A stretch of 42,347 nt of DNA from Roseomonas sp. (GTDB taxonomy: Bacteria > Pseudomonadota > Alphaproteobacteria > Acetobacterales > Acetobacteraceae), in NCBI GenBank assembly GCA_028288745.1, contig JAQGHX010000190.1, forward strand, positions 1-42,347, in the 5' to 3' direction. This document shows, piece after piece, positions 1 to 7,289 of this stretch. Position numbers and translations under genes: made by a program. Position 1 is the first letter of the stretch. Every line of letters starts with the position of its first letter. The notes beneath the pieces are model-generated. The model was not told where the DNA came from and did no database searches. It saw only the letters and a list, made by a program, of their open reading frames with translations.

Positions 1-95
1 CGCGATACGGTGGACGGCGCCACATCCGCCAGTCGGGACAGGGTGACGATGGTGGCGCGCTGGCGCAGGGCGGCTGGGGCCGGCTGGTCGGTCAT
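1..95 (-). CDS. LacI-family transcriptional regulator (N-terminal part only)
   Basis: The reverse strand reads from an ATG at 95 into a helix-turn-helix of the LacI type: after a short polar lead the residues VTLSRLADVAPSTVS match the usual pattern of the first two DNA-recognition helices (T-x-x-x-x-A-x-x-A-x-V-S-x-S-T-V-S-R). Only 31 residues lie inside the window, so the ligand-binding domain is not visible. It is transcribed away from the catabolic operon that starts at 474, the classic position for a local repressor whose inducer is the operon's substrate or an intermediate. A CG-centred palindrome at 363-378 is a likely target. Family call fairly sure; regulatory target inferred. Confidence 0.8.
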   Translation of the reverse strand, partial: MTDQPAPAALRQRATIVTLSRLADVAPSTVS

Positions 96-184
96 AGCGA
101 CCGTATAGCACAAATTTCCTGCGCACTCGTTCGCGCAGATGAAGAGCACAACGAGGCAGAGCACGGGCCGGAAAAGCCGCCAGA

Positions 185-287
185 TAGAGCGTGATTGCTT
201 CAGGTTGAATCGCCGCCAAGCATGAACAATACGAGGGTAAAAACGCCAGATTGGGTGTAGTGAACCCTGCGAACGAAACTTGCTCCA
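185..287 (-). repeat. MITE-like dispersed repeat, copy A (diverged)
   Basis: On the plus strand this starts TAGAGCGTGATTGCTT and ends GAACGAAACTTGCTCCA. Read on the reverse strand it aligns over its whole length with the copies at 8937-9039 and 42157-42255, though with many substitutions in the middle. It is non-coding and sits between the divergent LacI regulator and monooxygenase operon, upstream of the proposed promoter. Confidence 0.7.
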
Positions 288-322
288 GCAAGAAGGCCGG
301 AGGCGCTGACCCAATATTGCGG

Positions 323-350
323 TTGACCGGCGCCGAAAAAACCGCATAAC
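323..350 (+). promoter_or_regulatory. Probable sigma-70 promoter of the monooxygenase operon
   Basis: TTGACC at 323-328 is separated by 16 bp from CATAAC at 345-350, a good match to the -35/-10 consensus for a GC-rich genome. It points at the operon beginning at 474 and would start transcription near 357. The call is by eye only. Confidence 0.5.
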
Positions 351-362
351 TGCCGCCATCAA

Positions 363-378
363 GCGCAAACGTTCGCGC
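363..378. promoter_or_regulatory. Candidate LacI-family operator
   Basis: GCGCAAACGTTCGCGC is a 16-bp palindrome with one mismatched pair and a central CG, the symmetry typical of LacI/GalR-family operators. It lies immediately downstream of the likely transcription start and next to a divergent LacI-family gene, where binding would block initiation or elongation. Inference from symmetry and position. Confidence 0.5.
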
Positions 379-473
379 AGCGTGGCCGCCCAAGGCCGAC
401 GGCATTCAAGGAAACATCACGGAGAGCGCGCCGGCCACGCGCGCGCCCCGTGCGGCAGGAAAGGGACCGCCCC

Positions 474-1850
474 ATGAGCGTCCAGCGGCAGATGAAAATG
501 GTGGGCTTCCTTCAGGCCCAGAACTGCTCGATCGCCCCCGGGTCCTGGCGTCACCCCGCCAACCCGATGGATTTTCTGAGCCCACGCTACTTCCAGCGCA
601 TCGGCCGCGCATTGGAAGACGGCAAGTTCCACCTTGCCTTCTTCGATGACCGCCTGGCCATGCCGGACATCTACAACAACGACCACCGCGATTCCGTCGA
701 GAACGGCGTGCGCGTCGTCAAGATGGACCCGGCCACGATCATCACCGCGATCGGCATGGTGACGCAGCGGCTTGGCCTCGGCGTCACCTATTCCACCACC
801 TATTACGAGCCCTTCCATGTGGCGCGGCTGTTCGCGACGCTGGACCTGATGACGGAAGGCCGCGCGGCCTGGAACGTCGTCACCTCGCTGAACAATTCCG
901 AGGCCGCCAATTTCGGCCGCGAAGGCCACCTGGCGCATGACCTGCGCTACGAGCGCGCGGACGAGTTCATGGAAGTCGTGCTCGGCCTCTGGGACAGCTG
1001 GGAGGATGACGCCATCATCGGCGACAAGGTCAGCGGACGCTTCGCCGATGGCAGCAAGGTCCACAAGCTGAACCACGAAGGAAAGTTCTTCAAGTCGGCC
1101 GGGCCGCTGCCGGTGCCGCGTTCGCCGCAGGGCCACCCGGTGCTGATCCAGGCCGGGCAGAGCGGGCGCGGGCGGCAGTTCGCCGGCCGCTGGGGCGAAC
1201 TGATCTTTGTCGTCTACCCGAACATCGCCGCCGGGCAGAAGCAATATGGCGAGCTGAAGGCCGCCGTCGCCGCCGAGGGCCGTGACCCCGACAGCGTCAG
1301 CGTCTGCCCCGCCTGCTATGTCTGCGTCGCCGAGACCCAGGCGATGGCGGAGGAGAAGCGCGAGTATATCCGCGCCCTCGCCAAGCCGATCGACGCGCTG
1401 GTGCTGCTGTCCGAGGCGCTGAACTTCGATTTCGGCAGCAAGGACCCCGATGCCAGCTTCACCGACGAGGAACTGAAGAAGCTGTCCTGGACCGGCTTCA
1501 AGGAACGTGTCGTCTCGCTGAGCGGCAAGGCCAACCCGACGGTGCGCGACTTCGTGCATTTCAGCGGCCGTGGCACGATCGGCGAATTTCCCATCTTCTG
1601 TGGCACGCCCAAGCAGGTCGCAGACCAGATGGAAGAATGGTTCAGCGCGGGCGCCTGCGACGGCTTCGTGCTGGCCGCCACGCATATGGCCGGCGCCTTC
1701 GAGGATTTCTCCCGTTTCGTGGTGCCGGAGCTGCAGCGGCGCGGGCTGTACCACAAGGATTACGCGGGCACGACGCTGCGCGAAAATCTGGGGCTGCGGA
1801 AGCCGGATGCGGGCGACTGGCGCAAGCCGGCGCTACGGCAGGTTTCCTGA
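474..1850 (+). CDS. LLM-class flavin-dependent monooxygenase (NtaA/SnaA/DszA type)
   Basis: A 458-residue protein of the bacterial luciferase-like superfamily, closest in character to the NtaA/SnaA/DszA/SoxA group that uses reduced FMN supplied by a partner reductase to oxygenate small organic molecules. Recognisable blocks are the N-terminal MKMVGFLQAQNCSIAPGSWR, the region around AFFDDRLAMPD, the TTYYEPFHVARLFATLDL strand-helix, GRAAWNVVTSLNNSEAANFG, and VLIQAGQSGRGRQFA, which in this group contacts flavin phosphate. The ATG at 474 is preferred over the track's 450 because AGGAAAGGG precedes it by about 8 bp. It overlaps the flavin reductase start by 1-4 bp, so the two form a two-component system. 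Substrate unknown; nitrilotriacetate-, sulfone- or chelator-like compounds are possible only by family analogy. Confidence 0.88.
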   Translation: MSVQRQMKMVGFLQAQNCSIAPGSWRHPANPMDFLSPRYFQRIGRALEDGKFHLAFFDDRLAMPDIYNNDHRDSVENGVRVVKMDPATIITAIGMVTQRLGLGVTYSTTYYEPFHVARLFATLDLMTEGRAAWNVVTSLNNSEAANFGREGHLAHDLRYERADEFMEVVLGLWDSWEDDAIIGDKVSGRFADGSKVHKLNHEGKFFKSAGPLPVPRSPQGHPVLIQAGQSGRGRQFAGRWGELIFVVYPNIAAGQKQYGELKAAVAAEGRDPDSVSVCPACYVCVAETQAMAEEKREYIRALAKPIDALVLLSEALNFDFGSKDPDASFTDEELKKLSWTGFKERVVSLSGKANPTVRDFVHFSGRGTIGEFPIFCGTPKQVADQMEEWFSAGACDGFVLAATHMAGAFEDFSRFVVPELQRRGLYHKDYAGTTLRENLGLRKPDAGDWRKPALRQVS

Positions 1851-2347
1851 TGCCGGGCGCCGACCCCGCGGCCTTCCGCGAGGGAATGCGCGCCATGCCG
1901 GGGGCGGTGGCGATCATCGCCACCGGCCACGCGGGCGAGCGCACGGGCATGACGGCCACCGCCGTCTGCTCGCTCAGTGATTCCCCGCCGATGCTGCTGG
2001 TCTGCGTCAATGCGGCGGCCAGCGCGCATCCGGTGATCCGCGAGCATGGCCACTTCGCCGTCAACCTGCTGGCCGAGGGGCAGGACGAGATCGCCGCCCG
2101 CTTCGCCGGGCGCGGCGGGCTGAAGGGCGAGGCACGTTTCGGCCTGGGAGACTGGGCCACACTGGAAACCGGCGCGCCCGTGCTGCGCGATGCCATGGTC
2201 AGCTTCGACTGCGCGCTGGTGGCCGAGCATGTGCACACCACCCACTCGATCTTCGTGGGTGCCGTTCAAGGCATCGCGTCCCGTCCCGGCGCGCCCCCGT
2301 TGCTCTACCTCGCCGGCGAGTTCGGCGGGTTCCGTGCCTCCAATTGA
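1850..2347 (+). CDS. Flavin reductase family protein, monooxygenase partner
   Basis: This 165-residue protein has the short flavin-reductase-like split-barrel fold (HpaC/NtaB type): FREGMRAMPGAVAIIAT, then GMTATAVCSLSDSPPMLLVC, then FAVNLLAEGQDEIAARFAG, and an acidic-His segment near SFDCALVAEHVHTTHSIFVG. It should reduce FMN with NAD(P)H and hand FMNH2 to the upstream monooxygenase. Its ATG overlaps the monooxygenase stop (ATGA), which argues for translational coupling and decides the start; the ORF track extends it artificially to 1637. Confidence 0.88.
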   Translation: MPGADPAAFREGMRAMPGAVAIIATGHAGERTGMTATAVCSLSDSPPMLLVCVNAAASAHPVIREHGHFAVNLLAEGQDEIAARFAGRGGLKGEARFGLGDWATLETGAPVLRDAMVSFDCALVAEHVHTTHSIFVGAVQGIASRPGAPPLLYLAGEFGGFRASN

Positions 2348-2369
2348 AAAAAGCCCTGGGAAGAAACCG

Positions 2370-3368
2370 ATGAAGAATGCGAACGGCGCGCCGCGCGGCA
2401 TGATGCGCCGCACCCTGCTGGCCACCGGTCTGACCGCGTTGGCCATCCCCGCCATCCGTCCCGCCCGGGCCCAGGACACCTGGCCGAACAGGACGGTACG
2501 CATCGTTGTGCCCTACGCGCCCGGCGGCGGCACCGACGTCACCACCCGCGCTCTGGCAGATGCGCTCGGGAAAAGCCTTGGACAGACCTTCGTCGTTGAA
2601 AACCGAGCGGGCGCCAATGGCATCGTCGGCAGCGAGGGCGTCTCCCACAGCCCGGCCGATGGCTATACCTTCATGGTGGTCACCAGCACGCATGTGATGA
2701 CCAAGTACATCACGGCGCAGCTGCCCTTCCACCCGCTGAACGACTTCACGCCCATCGCCATGACGGCGCGTTACCCGCTGGTGCTGATGACGGCGGCGAA
2801 GAGCCCCTATACCTCGGTCGCCGACCTGCTGGCGGATGCCAAGAAGAAGCCGGGCGCCATCGCCCAGGGCACGTCGGACGCGCAATCCTCCTTCACTGCC
2901 AACCAGTTCGCCAAGCGCGCCGGCGTGGACATGATCGAGATCCCCTATCGCGGCAGCGGCGCCTACCTGGCGGAGCTGACCGGCGGCCACCTGCCCGTCG
3001 CCTGGGGCAGCACCGCCACTGCCATGCCGCTGCTGGGCGCCGGCACCGTGAAGGTCCTGGCGGTCAGCTCGCTCGAGCGCTCCGCCTTCATGCCGGATGT
3101 GCCGACGGTGAAGGAAAGCGGCGTGAACGGCGCCGAGTTCACCGGCTGGTTCGGCATGTTCGGCCCGGCGAAGCTGCCCGCCGCCATCGCCGACAAGCTG
3201 CATGACGCGGTGATCGCGGCCATGGAGACGCCGGAACTCTCGCAGCGGCTGAAGAACCTGGCCGTGGACGCGGCACCGATGACCCGCGCCGCCTTCACCA
3301 GCCAGCTCGCCAAGGAAGACCTCCTCTGGCAGCAGGCCGAGAAGGACGGGATGCTGCCCAAGGGCTGA
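2370..3368 (+). CDS. Bug/TctC-family tripartite tricarboxylate transporter substrate-binding protein
   Basis: A 332-residue secreted solute-binding protein. After a Tat-like or Sec-like leader (MMRRTLLATGLTALAIPAI, cleavage near ARAQD) comes the family hallmark WPNRTVRIVVPYAPGGGTDV, followed by FVVENRAGANGIVGSEGV and DGYTFMVVTS. Bug proteins bind carboxylates such as citrate, nicotinate or other small acids in the periplasm. No TctA/TctB membrane partner is present nearby, as is usual for the many orphan Bug genes of this lineage. Start chosen at 2370 because GGGAAGA lies about 7 bp upstream. Its place in the operon implies the pathway substrate is an organic acid. Confidence 0.92.
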   Translation: MKNANGAPRGMMRRTLLATGLTALAIPAIRPARAQDTWPNRTVRIVVPYAPGGGTDVTTRALADALGKSLGQTFVVENRAGANGIVGSEGVSHSPADGYTFMVVTSTHVMTKYITAQLPFHPLNDFTPIAMTARYPLVLMTAAKSPYTSVADLLADAKKKPGAIAQGTSDAQSSFTANQFAKRAGVDMIEIPYRGSGAYLAELTGGHLPVAWGSTATAMPLLGAGTVKVLAVSSLERSAFMPDVPTVKESGVNGAEFTGWFGMFGPAKLPAAIADKLHDAVIAAMETPELSQRLKNLAVDAAPMTRAAFTSQLAKEDLLWQQAEKDGMLPKG

Positions 3369-3387
3369 GCACACGCCGATAAACCTG

Positions 3388-3412
3388 CCGGGGCGGCAGC
3401 ACGCCGCCCCGG
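3388..3412 (+). terminator. Perfect 10-bp stem-loop between binding protein and AtuA gene
   Basis: CCGGGGCGGC, loop AGCAC, GCCGCCCCGG. There is no T run, and the next gene starts 26 bp later with its own ribosome site, so this is more likely an mRNA-stabilising or partial-termination hairpin that lets the binding protein be made in excess than a full stop. Confidence 0.55.
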
Positions 3413-3438
3413 TTCACGGCTGATAGCAGGAGCGTGCC

Positions 3439-4800
3439 TTGGAAGAGTTCAGAATGCTCTCGACGAGCGGTATCCTCGGATACGGCTACGCCGAGGAATC
3501 GCTCAAGATCGGTATGTCGTGGCAGCCGCATGTCATCGGCTGCGATGGCGGCAGCACCGATCCCGGACCCTATTACCTCGGCGCGGGCAAGTCCTTCTGT
3601 TCCCGCCTGTCGGTCAAGCGCGACCTGCGCCTGATGCTGATGGCGGCGGTGGCGGCGAAAATCCCCTGCATCATCGGCACTTCCGGGGGCGCCGGCGGCG
3701 AGCCCCACCTTCAGGATACCGCCACCCTGGTGCGCGAGATCGCGAAGGAGGAGGGCCTCACCTTCAAGATGGCGCTGATCCATTCCGAGCAGAGCGCGGA
3801 TTCGCTGGTCGAGCGCGTCAATGCCGGCCTGTCGCGCCCGCTCGCCAAGATGAAGCCGCTGGACGAGGATACCATCCGCCGTGCCACGCGCATCGTCGGC
3901 ATGATGGGTCCCGAGCCCTTTATGAAGGCGCTGGATAATGGCGCGCAGGTCATCCTGGCGGGCCGCAGCAGCGACCCCGCGCAATGGGCCGGCCCCGCCA
4001 TCCGCGCCGGCATGGCCCCCGCGCCGTCCTGGTATGCCGGCAAGATGCTGGAATGCGGCGCCGAGCCGACCGTGCCGAAGGAGCCGGATTGCATCTTCCT
4101 GCGCGTCCGCAACGACCACATCGTGTGCGAGCCGCCGAACCCCATCCGCCGCTCCACCCCGCTGGCCGTCGCCAATTTCGCGCTGCACGAGAATTCAAGC
4201 CCGATCCACCATGTCGAGCCCGGCGGGTTGCTGGATACCAGCGCCTGCACCTTCACCGCCATCAACGACCGCGCGGTCAAGGTGGATGGCATGACCTGGC
4301 AGCCGGCCGAGCAGTACACCATCAAGCTGGAAGGCGTGGAACAGGTCGGCTATCGCGCCATGACCGTCTGCGGCACGCGCGACCCGGTGCTGATCAGCCA
4401 GATCGACAGCTACCTGGAAACGCACCGCGACAAGGTGGCGACCAAAGCCGCTTCCTTCGGCGTGCAGCCGGACAAGTACAAGATGGTTGTCCGCACCTAC
4501 GGCAAGAACGGCGTCATGGCCGGGTGGGAACCGGAGACGGAAATCCGCTCGCATGAGCTGGGCTTCGTGGTCGAGGTGGTAGGCCAGACGCAGGACATCG
4601 CCAACGCGGTGCTGGCGATGGCACGCACGTCCATGCTGCATGCCGACTTCCCGGGCCGGCTGTGCAAGGAAGGCAACATGGCCTTCCCGTTCAGCCCGTC
4701 CGATATCGAGATGGGGCCGCTGTTCCGCTTCAGCGTCTACCACGTGGTCGCGCCGGCCGACCCGTTCGAGATGTTCCCCATCGAATACGAGACTGTGTGA
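3439..4800 (+). CDS. AtuA family protein (DUF1446, acyclic terpene utilization type)
   Basis: The 453-residue protein matches the AtuA/DUF1446 family: an N-terminal GDG-like turn CDGGSTDPGPYYLG, the GTSGGAGGEPHL loop, and VILAGRSSDPAQWAGPAI in the middle. The family is known from citronellol/geraniol degradation in Pseudomonas, but its chemistry is not firmly established. The start is TTG at 3439, with AGGAG 6 bp upstream; an ATG 15 bp later is an alternative. It is followed after 7 bp by a DUF4387 gene, a pairing that is widespread, so the two products probably act together. Terpene use itself is not implied, because no acyl-CoA carboxylase or ligase genes are present. Confidence 0.85.
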   Translation: MEEFRMLSTSGILGYGYAEESLKIGMSWQPHVIGCDGGSTDPGPYYLGAGKSFCSRLSVKRDLRLMLMAAVAAKIPCIIGTSGGAGGEPHLQDTATLVREIAKEEGLTFKMALIHSEQSADSLVERVNAGLSRPLAKMKPLDEDTIRRATRIVGMMGPEPFMKALDNGAQVILAGRSSDPAQWAGPAIRAGMAPAPSWYAGKMLECGAEPTVPKEPDCIFLRVRNDHIVCEPPNPIRRSTPLAVANFALHENSSPIHHVEPGGLLDTSACTFTAINDRAVKVDGMTWQPAEQYTIKLEGVEQVGYRAMTVCGTRDPVLISQIDSYLETHRDKVATKAASFGVQPDKYKMVVRTYGKNGVMAGWEPETEIRSHELGFVVEVVGQTQDIANAVLAMARTSMLHADFPGRLCKEGNMAFPFSPSDIEMGPLFRFSVYHVVAPADPFEMFPIEYETV

Positions 4801-4807
4801 GGACGCC

Positions 4808-5128
4808 ATGGCCCGCATCCGCGATATCGCGCAAATCTGCAAAAGCAAGAACGCCGGCCCCTTCGCCGTCACGATCGACGTGCTGTTCGAGGACCATGCC
4901 CTCTACCAGCGCGTGAAGGCGACCGGGGTGCTGAACGCCGCTCTTTTCTCCCGCCTCTACGGCGTGGCGGAGGCGGACGTGCTCTTCACTCCCTATGACG
5001 CCGCCTCGGCTTTCAAGGCCACCCTGCCCCGCCTGGTGCCGGCCGGCGATATCGGCGATACCGATGTCTATGGCGCCCAGCAGCACGCGCCGTTGCTGGA
5101 CGTGGATATCCCGCTCGACGCGGCGTGA
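4808..5128 (+). CDS. DUF4387 domain protein, partner of AtuA-like protein
   Basis: A 106-residue soluble protein (MARIRDIAQICKSKNAGPF at its start, GDIGDTDVYGAQQHAPLLD near its end) that fits the DUF4387 family over its full length. Function is unknown; the family is almost always encoded beside DUF1446/AtuA. The ATG at 4808 follows the AtuA stop by 7 bp, giving a tightly coupled pair. The longer track ORF starting at 4640 is an artefact of overlap with the upstream gene. Confidence 0.85.
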   Translation: MARIRDIAQICKSKNAGPFAVTIDVLFEDHALYQRVKATGVLNAALFSRLYGVAEADVLFTPYDAASAFKATLPRLVPAGDIGDTDVYGAQQHAPLLDVDIPLDAA

Positions 5129-5198
5129 TCTGGCCCCCTGCCCCATCCCATGCCAAGCTGCCCCCGCAAGCCCCATCAAGCGGGCGGGAGGAGCAGGC

Positions 5199-6134
5199 AT
5201 GACGGATGGAAGCAGGGGAACGGCGCCTTACAAGGGCGTTTTCCCGGTCGTACCGACGATCTTCGACGAAGCCGGCGAGCTGGACCTGGCGGGCCAGCGC
5301 CGCTGCGTGGATTTCATGATCGATGCGGGGTCCGACGGGCTCTGCATCCTGGCAAATTTCTCCGAGCAGTTCGTCCTGTCGGACCAGGAGCGCGAGGTGC
5401 TGCAGGACGCGATCCTGGAGCATGTCGCGGGCCGGGTGCCGGTCATCGTGACCACGACGCATTTCAGCTCCCGCCTCTGCGCCCAGCGGTCCCGCCGCGC
5501 GCAGGATGCCGGCGCGGCCATGGTGATGGTGATGCCGCCGTATCACGGCGCCACCATCCGCGTGGGCGAACCCGGCATCCATGAGTTCTACCGCACCGTC
5601 TCGGATGCCATCGGCATCCCCATCATGATCCAGGACGCACCGGTGGCGGGCACCCCGCTTTCGGCCGGCTTCCTGGCCCGGATGGCGCGGGAGATCGAGC
5701 ATGTCTCTTATTTCAAGATCGAGGTGCCCTTCGCCGCCAACAAGCTGCGCGACCTGATCGCGCAGGGCGGCGATGCCATCGTCGGCCCCTGGGACGGCGA
5801 GGAAGCCATCACGCTGATGGCGGACCTGGAAGCCGGGGCCACGGGCGCCATGACGGGCGGCGGCTACCCCGACGGCATCCGGCAGATCCTGGACCCCTGG
5901 ACCAGCGGCGACCGCGGGGCGGCGGCGGCGGCCTACCAGCGCTGGCTGCCGCTGATCAACTACGAGAACCGCCAATGCGGCCTGCTGGCCGCCAAGGCGC
6001 TGATGCGCGAGGGTGGAATTATCCGGAGCGATGCCGGGCGCCACCCCGTCATGCCGCTTCATCCCGCGACCCGTGCCGGGCTGCTGGAGATCGCGGCGCG
6101 GCTGGACCCGCTGGTCCTGCGCTGGGGGCACTGA
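5199..6134 (+). CDS. Dihydrodipicolinate synthase family (DapA-like) lyase/aldolase
   Basis: A 311-residue TIM-barrel protein of the class I aldolase DapA/NanA family. Opening block PYKGVFPVVPTIFDEAGELD; probable Schiff-base lysine K173 in SYFKIEVP; catalytic tyrosine equivalent Y115 in VMPPYHG. The substrate-carboxylate loop that is GTTGE in DapA is here ANFSEQ, so it is not the lysine-pathway enzyme but a catabolic relative cleaving or dehydrating a 2-keto acid. A strong GGGAGGAG site precedes the ATG at 5199. As the last gene of the operon it may perform the final carbon-carbon cleavage. Exact reaction unknown. Confidence 0.85.
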   Translation: MTDGSRGTAPYKGVFPVVPTIFDEAGELDLAGQRRCVDFMIDAGSDGLCILANFSEQFVLSDQEREVLQDAILEHVAGRVPVIVTTTHFSSRLCAQRSRRAQDAGAAMVMVMPPYHGATIRVGEPGIHEFYRTVSDAIGIPIMIQDAPVAGTPLSAGFLARMAREIEHVSYFKIEVPFAANKLRDLIAQGGDAIVGPWDGEEAITLMADLEAGATGAMTGGGYPDGIRQILDPWTSGDRGAAAAAYQRWLPLINYENRQCGLLAAKALMREGGIIRSDAGRHPVMPLHPATRAGLLEIAARLDPLVLRWGH

Positions 6135-6144
6135 AACGTTCTGT

Positions 6145-6170
6145 GCGAACGCCCTGATATGGGCGTTCGC
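6145..6170 (+). terminator. Hairpin terminator after the catabolic operon
   Basis: A perfect 10-bp stem GCGAACGCCC/GGGCGTTCGC with loop TGATAT lies 10 bp after the lyase stop. It is followed only by TTCC, so termination may be incomplete or Rho-assisted; it could also serve the convergent lipoprotein gene. Confidence 0.6.
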
Positions 6171-6226
6171 TTCCACATGGTGGCAGTGGCCACCCCTGCC
6201 CTGAGGAAACCGGGCCTGGCCGGAGG

Positions 6227-6439
6227 CTACCTGCTGGTACCGGTTCCGGCATTGCCGGAACTGCCCTGGCCGCCGTTGCCGCCCTCACCCCCGCCCTGAT
6301 TCCGCTGCGCGGCTGTGGGATTGGCCGGCGCCTCCTGGGTGAAGCCCGACTTGGTCGACATCCTGCTGCTCTGGCCCCCCGGCGAGCAGGCGGACACCGC
6401 CAGGGCGGCCAGGAGCATGATGGCGGAAATGGGTCTCAT
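6227..6439 (-). CDS. Small secreted lipoprotein, Gly/Asn-rich tail
   Basis: A 70-residue protein with a bacterial lipoprotein signal: short charged start, hydrophobic IMLLAALAV and lipobox VSAC with Cys at residue 18. The mature part is polar and ends in a glycine-rich stretch (GGGEGGNGGQGSSGNAG), looking disordered. No known domain is recognised. A good GGAGGT site sits 6 bp upstream of the ATG at 6439. It is convergent to the catabolic operon and not obviously part of it. Confidence 0.65.
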   Translation of the reverse strand: MRPISAIMLLAALAVSACSPGGQSSRMSTKSGFTQEAPANPTAAQRNQGGGEGGNGGQGSSGNAGTGTSR

Positions 6440-6743
6440 GGCTTTACCTCCGGTTCTTAATCCTGAACCCCATTCGGGCCGTCAAAGTTTCCAGGCGGCA
6501 GCGTGTCCAGGCCGCCGGGGACGGCGGCGAAATAAGCCAAAGCCCAGGCTTTAGGTAGTAACCACGGATGTCCTGAACGAGTCCCGGCCCAAGGAGGACC
6601 TCTCCGCCTTCGCGTTCAGGCGTCACTCATGCTTCGGCCTCGCCCCCGCCTTAAAAATAACTTAAAAAAAGTAACTCACACGACAAATTTCTTGCAACCA
6701 AAGCACGTGGTGGTAAGCATTGGCCACAACGCGGGGGTTGCAA
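6440..6743. promoter_or_regulatory. Divergent intergenic region with AT-rich promoter candidate
   Basis: This ~300-bp gap separates the lipoprotein gene (minus) from a small orphan gene (plus). It becomes unusually AT-rich at 6650-6700, with two runs of A. TTGCAA at 6692 and TAAGCA at 6714 are spaced 16 bp apart and could be a weak promoter for the orphan gene. Nothing else is recognised. Confidence 0.3.
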
Positions 6744-6908
6744 ATGAGCAACGAATGTTGGGTGCGCCTTTGGGCGGGAAAAGCCGTGAGCTTGATCGAG
6801 TATCAGGGTGACACGGCCATCATCTATATGGCTGGTGAGGAACTGGAGATGACGAAGTCTTTCTGGACGTCGCTCCCTGCCTACCAGGCGCCTTGCGAGT
6901 TCAGGTAA
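6744..6908 (+). CDS. Orphan 54-residue hypothetical protein
   Basis: Reading from the ATG at 6744 gives a compact 54-residue protein with alternating hydrophobic strands (CWVRLWAGKAVSLIEY, then DTAIIYMAGEELEM) and an aromatic C-terminus. No family is recognised. The composition is protein-like rather than arginine-rich noise, and a short stem-loop follows the stop, both supporting a real gene; the ribosome site (GGGGGTTG) is poor. The in-frame TTG at 6720 is an alternative start. Confidence 0.45.
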   Translation: MSNECWVRLWAGKAVSLIEYQGDTAIIYMAGEELEMTKSFWTSLPAYQAPCEFR

Positions 6909-6913
6909 GCCGC

Positions 6914-6932
6914 GGCTGCCCCTCGGGCAGCC
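6914..6932 (+). terminator. Short hairpin after the orphan gene
   Basis: GGCTGCCC, loop CTC, GGGCAGCC begins 6 bp after the stop of the 54-residue gene. There is no T run. Confidence 0.4.
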
Positions 6933-7289
6933 CCGCCTGTCCGCTCCCGCCCCGCCCCCGCTTCGCGTGATGCGGGGCGGTCACGCGGCACCGGCGGAGC
7001 CAGCACCCGCGTAAATCTGACCGCCAGAGCGCGGCAAGCGCCGCCGCTGGCCTAGACCATGAAGAAAACGCCATGGCGGTGGCCGGCAGGGCCGCAGCTG
7101 TCGTGCCGTGCATCCGCGTTCGGTGCGGCAAGCGGATTACCAGGATCAGACCTCCCCCAGCCGGCCGGGCCGGCACGCTGACCTATGCGATGGATGTTCG
7201 CCCCACGGCCTGACCCGCATGAATGGGCCGGGGCGATGCGCCGGCCCACCGGCCTCACGGCACCGGCCGATCGCTATGTTCCAGCGGCG
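6933..7289. other. Gap without recognised gene
   Basis: No ORF here shows a family signature or plausible codon use on either strand. The right edge is the 3' side of the GGDEF gene. Nothing further is seen. Confidence 0.5.

Noticed and set aside
3439-4800. Assigning true terpene degradation to the AtuA-like gene
   Set aside because: No partner atu/liu genes (acyl-CoA carboxylase, ligase, dehydrogenase) are present in the window.
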